This document shows, in pieces, positions 20,301 through 27,100 of a stretch of DNA of 54,928 bases (position 1 is its first letter; each line of letters starts with the position of its first letter). Position numbers and translations under genes: made by a program. The notes under the pieces are model-generated. The model saw nothing but the letters and a program-made list of their open reading frames with translations. It was not told the origin of the DNA and ran no database searches. The DNA is from a virus: positions 1 through 54,928 of the IMG/VR virus record IMGVR_UViG_3300032092_000038; one strand, written 5' to 3'.

Positions 20301-21020
20301 GAATATGACATCAACGTAGAAGAAATTGATAAGCGCACTTTAATTAGCAACTCAGTTACATCTTCATTAGTTTTTGCTAATGGTACAGGATCATGTACTA
20401 TCGTTACTGATGATGATGCTGCAGATAATTTATTGGCTACACTAACAGCAGGTAAATATCTGAAGATTGAAAATTGCGCTACAAACGTAAACGGTAAATA
20501 TCTTGTTAAGAGCGTTGTTGTTTCTTCAGATACTATTGACTCTGGAGACGCTGAAGGCGATAAAGTAACAGTAACTTTAGAAGGAAACTTCCCTGCTACT
20601 GGAACTGTGGCAACAGCCAGCGAAGGATCTACATTTAAGATTTCTGTATTAGATAAATATGTTGCTGACCATGCTGCGATTGGTGTTACAAATAACGCTA
20701 ACTACGTTACAAGAACATTAAACTTAGAAGTTCCAGCCGATTCAATCAAGATTCTGTTTGACGCAAACTTACCTGAGGGTACTAATTTGAAAGTCTACTA
20801 CAGAACATGGGAAAACGCAGCTGATCTAAATACCTTGAATTATATTGATACTGGATTTGTGAAATCAACATCTGATGCTCAAAATGTGTTTACCGAAAGA
20901 ACTATTACGGTTGAAGACGTTAGACCATTCAAGAATGTAGCTATTAAGATCGTAATGAAATCAAATCATCCAGTTTACGTTCCAAAACTTAAGAATCTAA
21001 GATTGATTGCATATTCATAA
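14307..21020 (+). CDS. Giant virion protein with N-terminal DUF4815-type domain (gp10-like position)
   Basis: A 2237-aa protein whose N-terminus (FNVNPYYDDY, FRPGYAVQARELTQAQ, LQKQVSRLGDHIFKNGS) matches the DUF4815-type domain of large baseplate/tail proteins in T4-like marine phages, often annotated as gp10-like. It lies straight after gene 8, where T4 has 9-12, which supports an outer-baseplate or fibre-attachment role. Other landmarks are a MRDIGDLERRIANLEYYVSL helix at about residues 951-970, a GTKFTDDVRIGD module near 518-585, a receptor-type CCL-like LGGAFVTGVDMYFSE near 1615, and a C-terminal beta-rich region ending VPKLKNLRLIAYS. No signal peptide. The exact function is not established. 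Confidence 0.85.
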   Translation: MTINFNVNPYYDDYTEDDKFLRVLFRPGYAVQARELTQAQTILQKQVSRLGDHIFKNGSMVIPGNINVDNKVHFAKLEDLYQGVSVKSYLTQFRDKVITGTISGLKAVVIDTSECACVLADEKEIATLYYKIEGTGDDDETKRFVPGEQLIAYEADNSTTTNYRVTTNQTGDLVVNTRSFGDTGLVGTSYTNDPVKDVLGYSYVVEVEAGIYYVDGFFVKNDELHLYIGRFSVNPTNRVGFRVNEVIVTPEDDGNLNDNAQGSNNFAAPGAHRYKIELELIKKDLLTADEDRFIELLRVKDGRVQQKIDKSSYAELEKTFARRTFDESGSYEVNKFKLSAFEHLLDDARPLGIYTATQGGSEDKFVIGVDAGKAYVQGYEIESVATQYLTLNKARTEADGHVARLNNQPIATPVGNYTLVNSVYKYPDISTFQTVYLVKTLNTVGGASPSSGDVIGTAKVRSFQLHNGDYSTPVFKLSLFEIVMNEGFTFELDVKSIVGGLSGSTNFTCNIVPVFKQLSGSASTTSSSDVVTGNGTKFTDDVRIGDVVYIDGTQVGTVQSSPANNTTLDLVANAAAVKTNGVVSLFRARIYEPEFTSLLFKVGYESIKTLLGWDGTAYSARETSTKVRRVFGVKTAGDNKIEYTLNTDLESFASDQDISNFILINTSTNAIVPITSEDVTLSVSNTKVEIQSVSKIANGTNYLMIATVNQANSEGGAKEKTLASVTEYITGQKTVTSKTVALGKSDVLRINSILMNPGNFTNSTFTTGIDVTDRFILDDGQRDTHYTNGSLVLKPGASVPSGALRVVYQYFNHGTTGDYFSVDSYTNSIAQNLDFDYEDIPSYSVRSSDGKIETINLHDVIDYRPVIGGSNSSLNEIPVIGNEMLSDIAYYLPRFDKIVLDSVGRFNIVVGVPAVNPQEPLDPKDGMVLASVMIPAYTKSVSDIKFYQRDNRRYTMRDIGDLERRIANLEYYVSLNLLETDTAQLQIKDALTGIDRFKNGFIVDQFTGHGIGDVKNADYKASVDTANRELRPMHFTSAVDIVEDLESAAQRTTNGYKKTGDFISLPYTEDVFIFNPNGTRTIDVNPYKIGAFKGEITLSPESDVWKDTERRPDLTVVDDNGYDAIRFMAEQLGVTGTQWGEWQTNWTGISTSTSTWQTGDPNRRRQTVTGFETTVTTETGTRSREGIQTTLTSTVNAVDYGDRIVDISYAPYMRARPIVYVAKNLKASTKFYAFFDGRAISEFIKPADVFKVNLATGATKMVFDPSELTEQILTDSIYRTENGVVEAAYSVGDVVTNDEHTATTIQSITNITSVTGATSFTMTVASSTGIRPGHYVQLYNLAASRNVPSTINSLFSDIIRATSTIINYSLNTSAELNYRIFKVTNVSGTTLTLADPNGATIPAFSAYNTSAYNSGDGGKVKRLTASGVVAFAGAVTSYTSVTESGVSVQYPSDMEIHLVNIKNGFAPGDVLTGQADISTGLKNRVDVELINNTGVGLLPTMKKLGDPIRTDVWGSAVGVYNLPANTFKSGERSFKLIDNISNNDASFDSKGSALYISSGTTLSKERTVVNSRDVRFVQDRLYEEIPVRRTSTSTRVLYSYWTGHDPVAQTFTVSSLGGAFVTGVDMYFSEAGNRPVTVELRTTNNGVPSSKILPLTEVTLTPQQLKVSDDGSVATRFTFQAPVYLQDAETYALVVKTDEPGCQVFVSELGQNDIITNNIVTSQPLTGSLFLSQNTQEFQINPLLDMKFTLYKAAFDTSATVTAAFKAVPPQAYTLGANPFEVSTGTTKIRVTAKNHGFNANDKVVISGVAFGNYGTTDSELGIPSSLLNGPQTVLADGLDDDSFVFEIATTDNSTPPNPLLAKKASTSYQTTTADFVKGNYGGSGVIITRQLKADQLYLKTADLSFPETTLTYKVSAENAAGTMTTFAPIVANADYIFDTRKTVKSLENQYVNPVTSVVRPSLRLQARISSNNPNVSPIIDMQKLSAYIVKNLVNDVQEYDINVEEIDKRTLISNSVTSSLVFANGTGSCTIVTDDDAADNLLATLTAGKYLKIENCATNVNGKYLVKSVVVSSDTIDSGDAEGDKVTVTLEGNFPATGTVATASEGSTFKISVLDKYVADHAAIGVTNNANYVTRTLNLEVPADSIKILFDANLPEGTNLKVYYRTWENAADLNTLNYIDTGFVKSTSDAQNVFTERTITVEDVRPFKNVAIKIVMKSNHPVYVPKLKNLRLIAYS

Positions 21021-21244
21021 TGAGCAGAGTAAGAGTTAACAATTTTCCTGATTTAAAAAAAGACCTCGCCGATGGTGGGGTCGTTAACTCAAACATAGAC
21101 TCATTTCAATATTATAAAGAACGTAGGGCGAAGGCTCTAAAAGAAATAACTGAAAAAGACGCTATGAAAGAAGAGATAAATAATATGAGAAGCGAAATTT
21201 CAGATATCAAAACTATGTTAAAACTTCTATTGGATAAACAATAA
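21020..21244 (+). CDS. Small coiled-coil protein
   Basis: A 74-aa protein of unknown function. After a short N-terminal segment it is strongly charged, and residues about 30-72 have a heptad-like pattern (EEINNMRSEISDIKTMLKLL) typical of a short coiled coil. It overlaps the genes on both sides by one base at TAATG. It may be a small trimerisation or adaptor piece for the fibre region, but nothing beyond the coiled coil is visible. Confidence 0.75.
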   Translation: MSRVRVNNFPDLKKDLADGGVVNSNIDSFQYYKERRAKALKEITEKDAMKEEINNMRSEISDIKTMLKLLLDKQ

Positions 21245-21453
21245 TGGCATTGCAAACACCAGTCGTTACCGTACCGCAAACTGATACTTTTGATCAGTGG
21301 CGTGTAAAGACAAACTCAGTTATTACACAGTCTAATCAAACTGTTCAAGACGTTGGCGATATCGCTGCTCTTGGTGGTGGGCAAACTAATCTGGTTCAAG
21401 CCATTAATGATGGAACTGATTTTTCAATTGCTATTACAATTGCGTTAGGATAA
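21244..21453 (+). CDS. Small fibre-associated protein with C-terminal IALG
   Basis: A 69-aa protein. The N-terminal VPQTDTFDQWRVKTNSVITQSN resembles the opening segment of many tail-fibre proteins of T4-like phages (T-F-xx-W-xxx-TN). It ends in ITIALG, like two other small or fibre proteins in this window that end IALGG. The codons for that end contain the AGGA of the next gene's ribosome binding site. It is likely a virion protein of the tail periphery, by context. Confidence 0.75.
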   Translation: MALQTPVVTVPQTDTFDQWRVKTNSVITQSNQTVQDVGDIAALGGGQTNLVQAINDGTDFSIAITIALG

Positions 21454-21456
21454 GAC

Positions 21457-21780
21457 ATGGCAAACAACTTTAAAAATGCATTAGCGAGAAACGTAGGTAC
21501 TACGCCAGTAGAGATTTACGAAGCACCAGCATCTAAAAAAGCAATTATTATTGAACTTGATGTTTGTAATACAACATTAGGTTCTGTTACTACAAGCGTT
21601 TACATTACTTCTGGTGGGCAAGACTATTATATTGTAAAAAATGCTCCAGTTCCTGTTGGGGGTTCTCTACAGGTTATCGCTGGACAGAAAATTGTATTGA
21701 CAAATACTGATTCAATCAATATCGTTTCAAGTACCGCATCATCTATTGATGTTATTGGTTCTATTCTAGAGGACGTTTAA
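21457..21780 (+). CDS. Small beta-rich virion protein
   Basis: A 107-aa protein of alternating hydrophobic beta strands (KKAIIIELDVCNTT, SVTTSVYITSGGQDYYIVKNAPV, IVSSTASSIDVIGSI). The pattern is common in small phage structural proteins near tail fibres. No enzyme motif, signal peptide or membrane helix is seen. Its stop overlaps the next start (TAATG). Function unknown; a structural role is inferred from composition and position. Confidence 0.75.
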   Translation: MANNFKNALARNVGTTPVEIYEAPASKKAIIIELDVCNTTLGSVTTSVYITSGGQDYYIVKNAPVPVGGSLQVIAGQKIVLTNTDSINIVSSTASSIDVIGSILEDV

Positions 21781-23210
21781 TGGCTTACATCGGTTCTACA
21801 CCAGCAGACCAAACTACTGGCGCAAGACCAAGAGATGAATTTCTTGGTAATGGGGTTCAGTACATATTTCCTTTAGACCAACCAATCCCAGGAGGATTTG
21901 AATCTAATGTATTGGTTGTTGTAGACAACGTAATTCAAGAGCCAGTCGAAGCGTATTTAATTTCAGACTTGGTTCTTCTATCATTAACCAATGTGGTTGG
22001 AACAATTTCTGAAAGTAAGTATATCCGTGTGGGTACTGCTCAGGGATTGATTGTTGAAGCTACATCTACCTATGTGAAAGTGTATGTAACATCTTCAGCA
22101 TCATTCTCAACTGGTTCTGCAATCGTTTCTAACACAGCAGGTGGCACTAGTATTGCTACTGCTACAGTTTCTGCGATTGAGTTGCAGAAAGATACTGGCT
22201 TACATTTTACAGGTGTGCCAGAAGTTGGTCAAAATATTTACGCTGTCCATCAAGGTGGATTAACATACCAACTAATCCCAGCTGCAGGTTCAGTTACGGT
22301 TGATTCTCTAGCGACAAATCTAAAAGCATTTACTGTAGATAAATTCACATCCACTTCTGGGCAGACAGTATTTAACTTATCAACTGCGCCAGCATCAAGT
22401 CAAGCAATTATTGTAACAGTCAACGGTTCAGTTTATACAGATAACGTAGACTTCACATTAAACGAAACAACACTAACACTAGCAGTTGGTTTGTCAGCTG
22501 GTGTTAAAGTAACAGTATTCCACTTAGGGTTTGGTACGGTATCTAGAAATGCGTTTACTGATGGTTCAGTTACTACACGTGCTCTCGAAGATCTAGCTGT
22601 AACTACAAGTAAACTTGCAGCAGGTGCAGTAACAGGTCCAAAACTTGCCACTGGTGCTACGGCTGCTAACCTTGGATTTACACCAGTCAATAAAGCTGGC
22701 GATACTATGACAGGCGACCTGACTGTCCCAAATATTATTCTTGCTGCTGGGGCTGGTAAGGGAAGAATTACTTTCCCAACAAACTCAAGCGCATCTACTG
22801 ACCCATATACCTTAGACGACTATCAAGAAGGCGAGTGGTTCCCAACCGTAGCAATCGGTGGAGCATCAACTGGAATCACTTATAGTAATGCTGCAACATA
22901 TGGTACATATACAAAAATTGGAAACAGAGTTATTTGTACAGGACGTATTGTTCTAACAAGTAAAGGTGCTCTAACAGGAAACGTAACTGTTGAAGGATTG
23001 CCTTTTGCGCCATACCTAGAACATATAGCAAATGTCTTACCAAATAATGTTGGCGTGAACGCTAATAGTATTGCGGGAAGAATCTCGCAGAACAGTGGTG
23101 TTATTACCTTGTTCAACACTTCTACTGGTACATTGGCGAATATCACGAACACCAACATAAACAATAATACTGAGTTTTTCTTTAATTTTACGTACCAATC
23201 TAACGACTAA
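21780..23210 (+). CDS. Tail-fibre-like protein with two adaptor-type domains
   Basis: A 476-aa fibre-like protein. Residues 1-65 (MAYIGSTPAD, NGVQYIFPLDQ, VLVVVDNVIQEP) and about 184-250 (TSTSGQTVFNLS, IIVTVNGSVYTDNVDF) look like two copies of the small beta domain found at the head of many phage fibres. A GFTPVNKAGDTMTGDLTV segment near residue 300 is a classic fibre repeat. The last 150 residues look like a beta-sandwich binding or tip domain (EWFPTVAIGG, YTKIGNRVICTGRIVL). Receptor binding is inferred. The N-terminus is related to the 176-aa product at 29671. Confidence 0.82.
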   Translation: MAYIGSTPADQTTGARPRDEFLGNGVQYIFPLDQPIPGGFESNVLVVVDNVIQEPVEAYLISDLVLLSLTNVVGTISESKYIRVGTAQGLIVEATSTYVKVYVTSSASFSTGSAIVSNTAGGTSIATATVSAIELQKDTGLHFTGVPEVGQNIYAVHQGGLTYQLIPAAGSVTVDSLATNLKAFTVDKFTSTSGQTVFNLSTAPASSQAIIVTVNGSVYTDNVDFTLNETTLTLAVGLSAGVKVTVFHLGFGTVSRNAFTDGSVTTRALEDLAVTTSKLAAGAVTGPKLATGATAANLGFTPVNKAGDTMTGDLTVPNIILAAGAGKGRITFPTNSSASTDPYTLDDYQEGEWFPTVAIGGASTGITYSNAATYGTYTKIGNRVICTGRIVLTSKGALTGNVTVEGLPFAPYLEHIANVLPNNVGVNANSIAGRISQNSGVITLFNTSTGTLANITNTNINNNTEFFFNFTYQSND

Positions 23211-23213
23211 ATA
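23207..23213 (+). promoter_or_regulatory. Late promoter box (CTAAATA)
   Basis: ACTAAATA overlaps the stop codon of the 476-aa fibre gene and lies 17 bases upstream of the next ATG. It matches the boxes ahead of genes 18, 19 and 48, though the leader here would be short. Confidence 0.45.
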
Positions 23214-23229
23214 GTCTCAAGGAAATCAT

Positions 23230-23469
23230 ATGGCAATCAGTAAAATAAAATCAAACTCTTTACAAGACGATATCGTTCTACAAGGACAATCTGTAAAACT
23301 ACCTATTGGCACTCAAGCGCAACGTCCAACTGGCACCGAAGCCGATCTAAAGGGGATTACTAGATTTAACGATAACGCAAAGAAAACTGAACTTCACAAT
23401 GGAAGAACTTGGGACGTTATCAATACACAATCTACATCTATTGCACTAGGTATCGCTCTGGGAGGTTAA
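23230..23469 (+). CDS. Small fibre-associated protein with C-terminal IALGG
   Basis: A 79-aa protein. The core PIGTQAQRPTGTEADLKGITRFND...ELHNGRTWDVI resembles the 'P-x-G-T-xx-QRP-x...G-xx-RFN...E-xx-xG-xW' segment that recurs in phage fibre and tip proteins, seen here as a stand-alone gene. It ends in ALGIALGG; the last two glycine codons (GGA GGT) form the Shine-Dalgarno of the following gene. A virion role is inferred. Confidence 0.8.
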   Translation: MAISKIKSNSLQDDIVLQGQSVKLPIGTQAQRPTGTEADLKGITRFNDNAKKTELHNGRTWDVINTQSTSIALGIALGG

Positions 23470-23475
23470 TATATA

Positions 23476-24114
23476 ATGGCTGTTTGGAATGATAAAGTGG
23501 TTGCAGTAAAACGTCATGAAGGTTATGTTGTTCAAAGATTGACTGGTGAAAAAGATGATTTTGGAATGATCACCATTCCATGGAAAGAATTGTGTACTGT
23601 TACCTTCATCAAAGAAGGTGAGGTTCATGTGGTCAATGAAGCTGGGAAAGTTTTGGGTAAACTTAGTCCAGGAAGGTTCCACTATTCGCTAGTAGATCTA
23701 GAGAATAAAAAAGAAGTAGACTTTAAAAATGCTGCAAAAGCTGAGGCAGTAGATGGGTATATCCCAACTAAAGAAGAAGTTGAACAGGCAGCTGCTCAGA
23801 AGCAAATCAAATTAGTCAGTCTTTCTAAGACAGACTTTTATTGTATTAGCGATCCAAATGGCGAAAGAGTCTGGGATGGAGATATTTTTACCATCACCAA
23901 AGAGACACCGTACTATGAAATAAACCCAGAACAATTAAAGAGGTTGATACCAATTGACAATGGAATAACACTAAATAATGAAGAGATTAAACTTCATGGT
24001 GTTATCTATACTGAGGTATTCGATAAACCATTTAAAGTTTCAGGAATTGAAGGATCCCAGTTTATAGTTTTTAAACATGTCGGGTTCATTAAGCATCTAA
24101 CGCAGAGTCATTAA
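23476..24114 (+). CDS. Unknown 212-aa protein in the fibre region
   Basis: I do not recognise this protein. Unlike its Thr/Ser/Gly-rich neighbours it is rich in Lys, Glu, Val and Ile and looks like a compact soluble protein. Residues 1-80 are beta-rich (VVAVKRHEGYVVQRLTGE, VTFIKEGEVHVV); residues about 85-110 look helical (KAEAVDGYIPTKEEVEQAAA); then more beta strands follow to the end (VSGIEGSQFIVFKHVGFIKH). It has no signal peptide. The start has GGAGG nine bases upstream, inside the preceding gene. It could be an assembly factor for a nearby fibre, but there is no direct evidence. Confidence 0.8.
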   Translation: MAVWNDKVVAVKRHEGYVVQRLTGEKDDFGMITIPWKELCTVTFIKEGEVHVVNEAGKVLGKLSPGRFHYSLVDLENKKEVDFKNAAKAEAVDGYIPTKEEVEQAAAQKQIKLVSLSKTDFYCISDPNGERVWDGDIFTITKETPYYEINPEQLKRLIPIDNGITLNNEEIKLHGVIYTEVFDKPFKVSGIEGSQFIVFKHVGFIKHLTQSH

Positions 24115-24129
24115 TAAGGGAATGATAGA

Positions 24130-27100
24130 ATGGCAAAAAAGTTAATTTATACAGCATATGAGTTGAGCGTATCAGCTAATACTCTTACGCTTCCTGGTAA
24201 TATTAGACCAAATAGACTATTGTTGATTACCGACGTAACCAACAATGCAATCATCTATAATTTCGCTGATCCAACATTAGGATATTCTAATTTTTCATAT
24301 TCTGATAGTCAAGAAATTACAGTTTACAATCTAAAGGCAAACTTATCTGCTCTTGGATGTACTGATGACGACATTCTTCAAATCTTTATTGAAGAAGATC
24401 ATACAAAGATCGGCTTCGAAGAAGCGATGATCGACCCTGTTAACAAACTCCGTGTTTCAACTCCAGGCAACTTGATTGATACTGACTTTGAATATGGTCT
24501 ACAAGGTACTAAGTGGGAAACTCTGCAAACTGTTCAAAACATTCCTACAATCTATTCTTCATCAGGCGACGTTCCACTTGAAGGTCTAAGATCTATTACC
24601 TCAACAGCTGGTTCTAAAGTTGTTCGTGTTCTCTTGGCACAAGGTGCTGATATTAAACTTGGCGACCCTATCGTTGTACAAGGTGTTACATTATCCCTAG
24701 CTGAAGGTGCTTTCCTTATTACTGGTGTTGCTTCTTCAACAGAATTCTACTATGAAATTGACCAACAAGCACCACGTTCAGAAACAATTTCTGGTTCATA
24801 TACTACAGTTGTTCAAGCCAAATTCTTTGAAGGTTCTGCTCTTTCTCTAGACGAAACAGATGGTTTGGGTATTGTTACTGATGGCGCTGCTGGGGCATCT
24901 AACTTGCTTGTTAGCACACCAGAAGTCCACGGTCTAAACCCAAGAACAAAAATTTATATTCGAAACACAATCGGTCCAAAGTTGTTGACAATTACTAATG
25001 TAACAGCAACTGCACCAGATGGTCGCCCATATGTTGATATTTCTCCAGCATTAACTGCATCGCAAACAATTGATTCGACACTTATTACAACACGTGGTGG
25101 ATTCCTAGAGTTCCCTGTTGTTACATGGGACTGGGCATCAACATATACTAAGTATCTTGCTCCATCTGACGTTGACACTGTAGGCAATACAATCGCTTGG
25201 TCTGGCCATGCAATGTTGGATAACTATTGCGTAGTATTCCAAACTCAAGTTCGTGGTCAAACTACAGGTGGATTGACCGATGGTACTGTCTACTATGTTA
25301 AAGTAGTTAACGCAAACACATTCCAACTATGTACTGATTACGGTACATTAGCAAGCGTAGTTACTCTAGCATCATTAGATACTACAAAAGGACATCCTCG
25401 TCTTGGTCTATGCTATAAGGTTGAGCAAAAACAAGACCAACAGCGTTTTACTGCATTCTTCAATAGAAACAATACAGTAAATACTAACGGTGTTAATAGA
25501 GGTTTTTCAGGGCAAACATACAGCGGTTCTCAGCAAAACTTCTTAAACGACTTAACTGCTACATATGGTACTGGTCAAATTCCATGGCAATTATCAGTAT
25601 CGCGTATTGATTATACATCAAATACTGGTTTATTTGCTGGTAACGGATTGTGGACATACTATGGTGATGGAACTCCTCCAGGACGTGTACAACAATACCG
25701 TGTTGGTGCTGCTGGAGCTGGTTCAGGAACACAATTCCCTAACCTAGACATTTCTACATCTATTTTCCAAGGTAACGGAACAACGTATAACGGTGTCGGC
25801 ACATCAGCTGGTCGTTACTATTCTGGGTTCAGTTTATTGCCAGACGGTGGTCTAGTTTCAAGAGACAAGTTCGGTAACCCAACTTCTAACTGGGGTGTTA
25901 CACTTTACTGGTCTGGGCAATATCGTCCTGCATCATTAAACTTGAATCATTCAGGTAGTGACTTTGCTGCTCTAAACTTTGGTTTAGGTGGTCGTGCGCC
26001 ACAGCGTCTAATCGCTTTCCAAAGCAGAACACCTGATAGTGCATATACTACAGGCTCAGACGGTTACTCTAATTTACCAAACCAAAGATTGAATGGTCGT
26101 TATGGTACTGGTTCTCATAAGTATACTAATACTGTAACTGGAACAAATGGTTTCGGTATCATTAATACAAACTACACTGACGCTGGTTTGGCAACATTCT
26201 CTGGAAATAGCACTCACGTTTACTACTTGATGGCTGATGATATTCCAGCTAACTTCCGTAACTCTATCTTTAAGGCAGCGCACGGATATGCAAATAATGA
26301 CCTTGCTGAAGTAACAGTAAACAGCTACTCAACGACAAACAGATTCTCGTTCGTTGATAATACTGGTGCTGCAGTTCCTATCGCTTCTGCTACCTTTACA
26401 TGTAGAATTACAGTTATTACTGAAGACTTGTTTAGAATTCAGCCAACAGTTGCTCCAAATACGGACGACATGACTGACTATCCTCTAAACTTTACTATTG
26501 TTGTTCAGAAGATTAACCCAACATACAACTCTGTGTACATTGCTAACCACAAGATTACAACTACAACAGAAGGTCTCTTTACAACATCTGGTACAGCACC
26601 AACTCCTCTAGTAAATAATACTACATACCGTATTGCACGTTTGAACGACAACCGTGTATTCTTTAAGAGTGCATCAGGTGCTGGAGCAACTGCTGTTACT
26701 GCCCCAATCGGTAATACAACAGCCAACGCTACAGACTTTAACGTAAGTTTCCAAACACCACTTGGGTTGAATCCAACTTCAGCAACAATCACTAAGATTG
26801 AATATCGTGGCGACTTTGCTCGTTCAACTGAGTATGTTGTCTTGAAATTCTATAATGCTGATGGAACAACAACAAATAGTACGTTCAACATCGGTAACGT
26901 AGCACCAAAAGCATTTACTGCTTCTTGGCAAACTGCTACTAACTGGACACCAAAAGACGTTTCTGCTCTTCTAAGAACAGATGGAACTAAAGGTATTCGT
27001 GTTAACGTGGACCCAACTTCTGCTGTTAATGCTGCGCCAGCTGGTATGACTAACTGGTGGGAATTGCGCTTTACAGTTAATGCGTCATCAGAAGATATTG

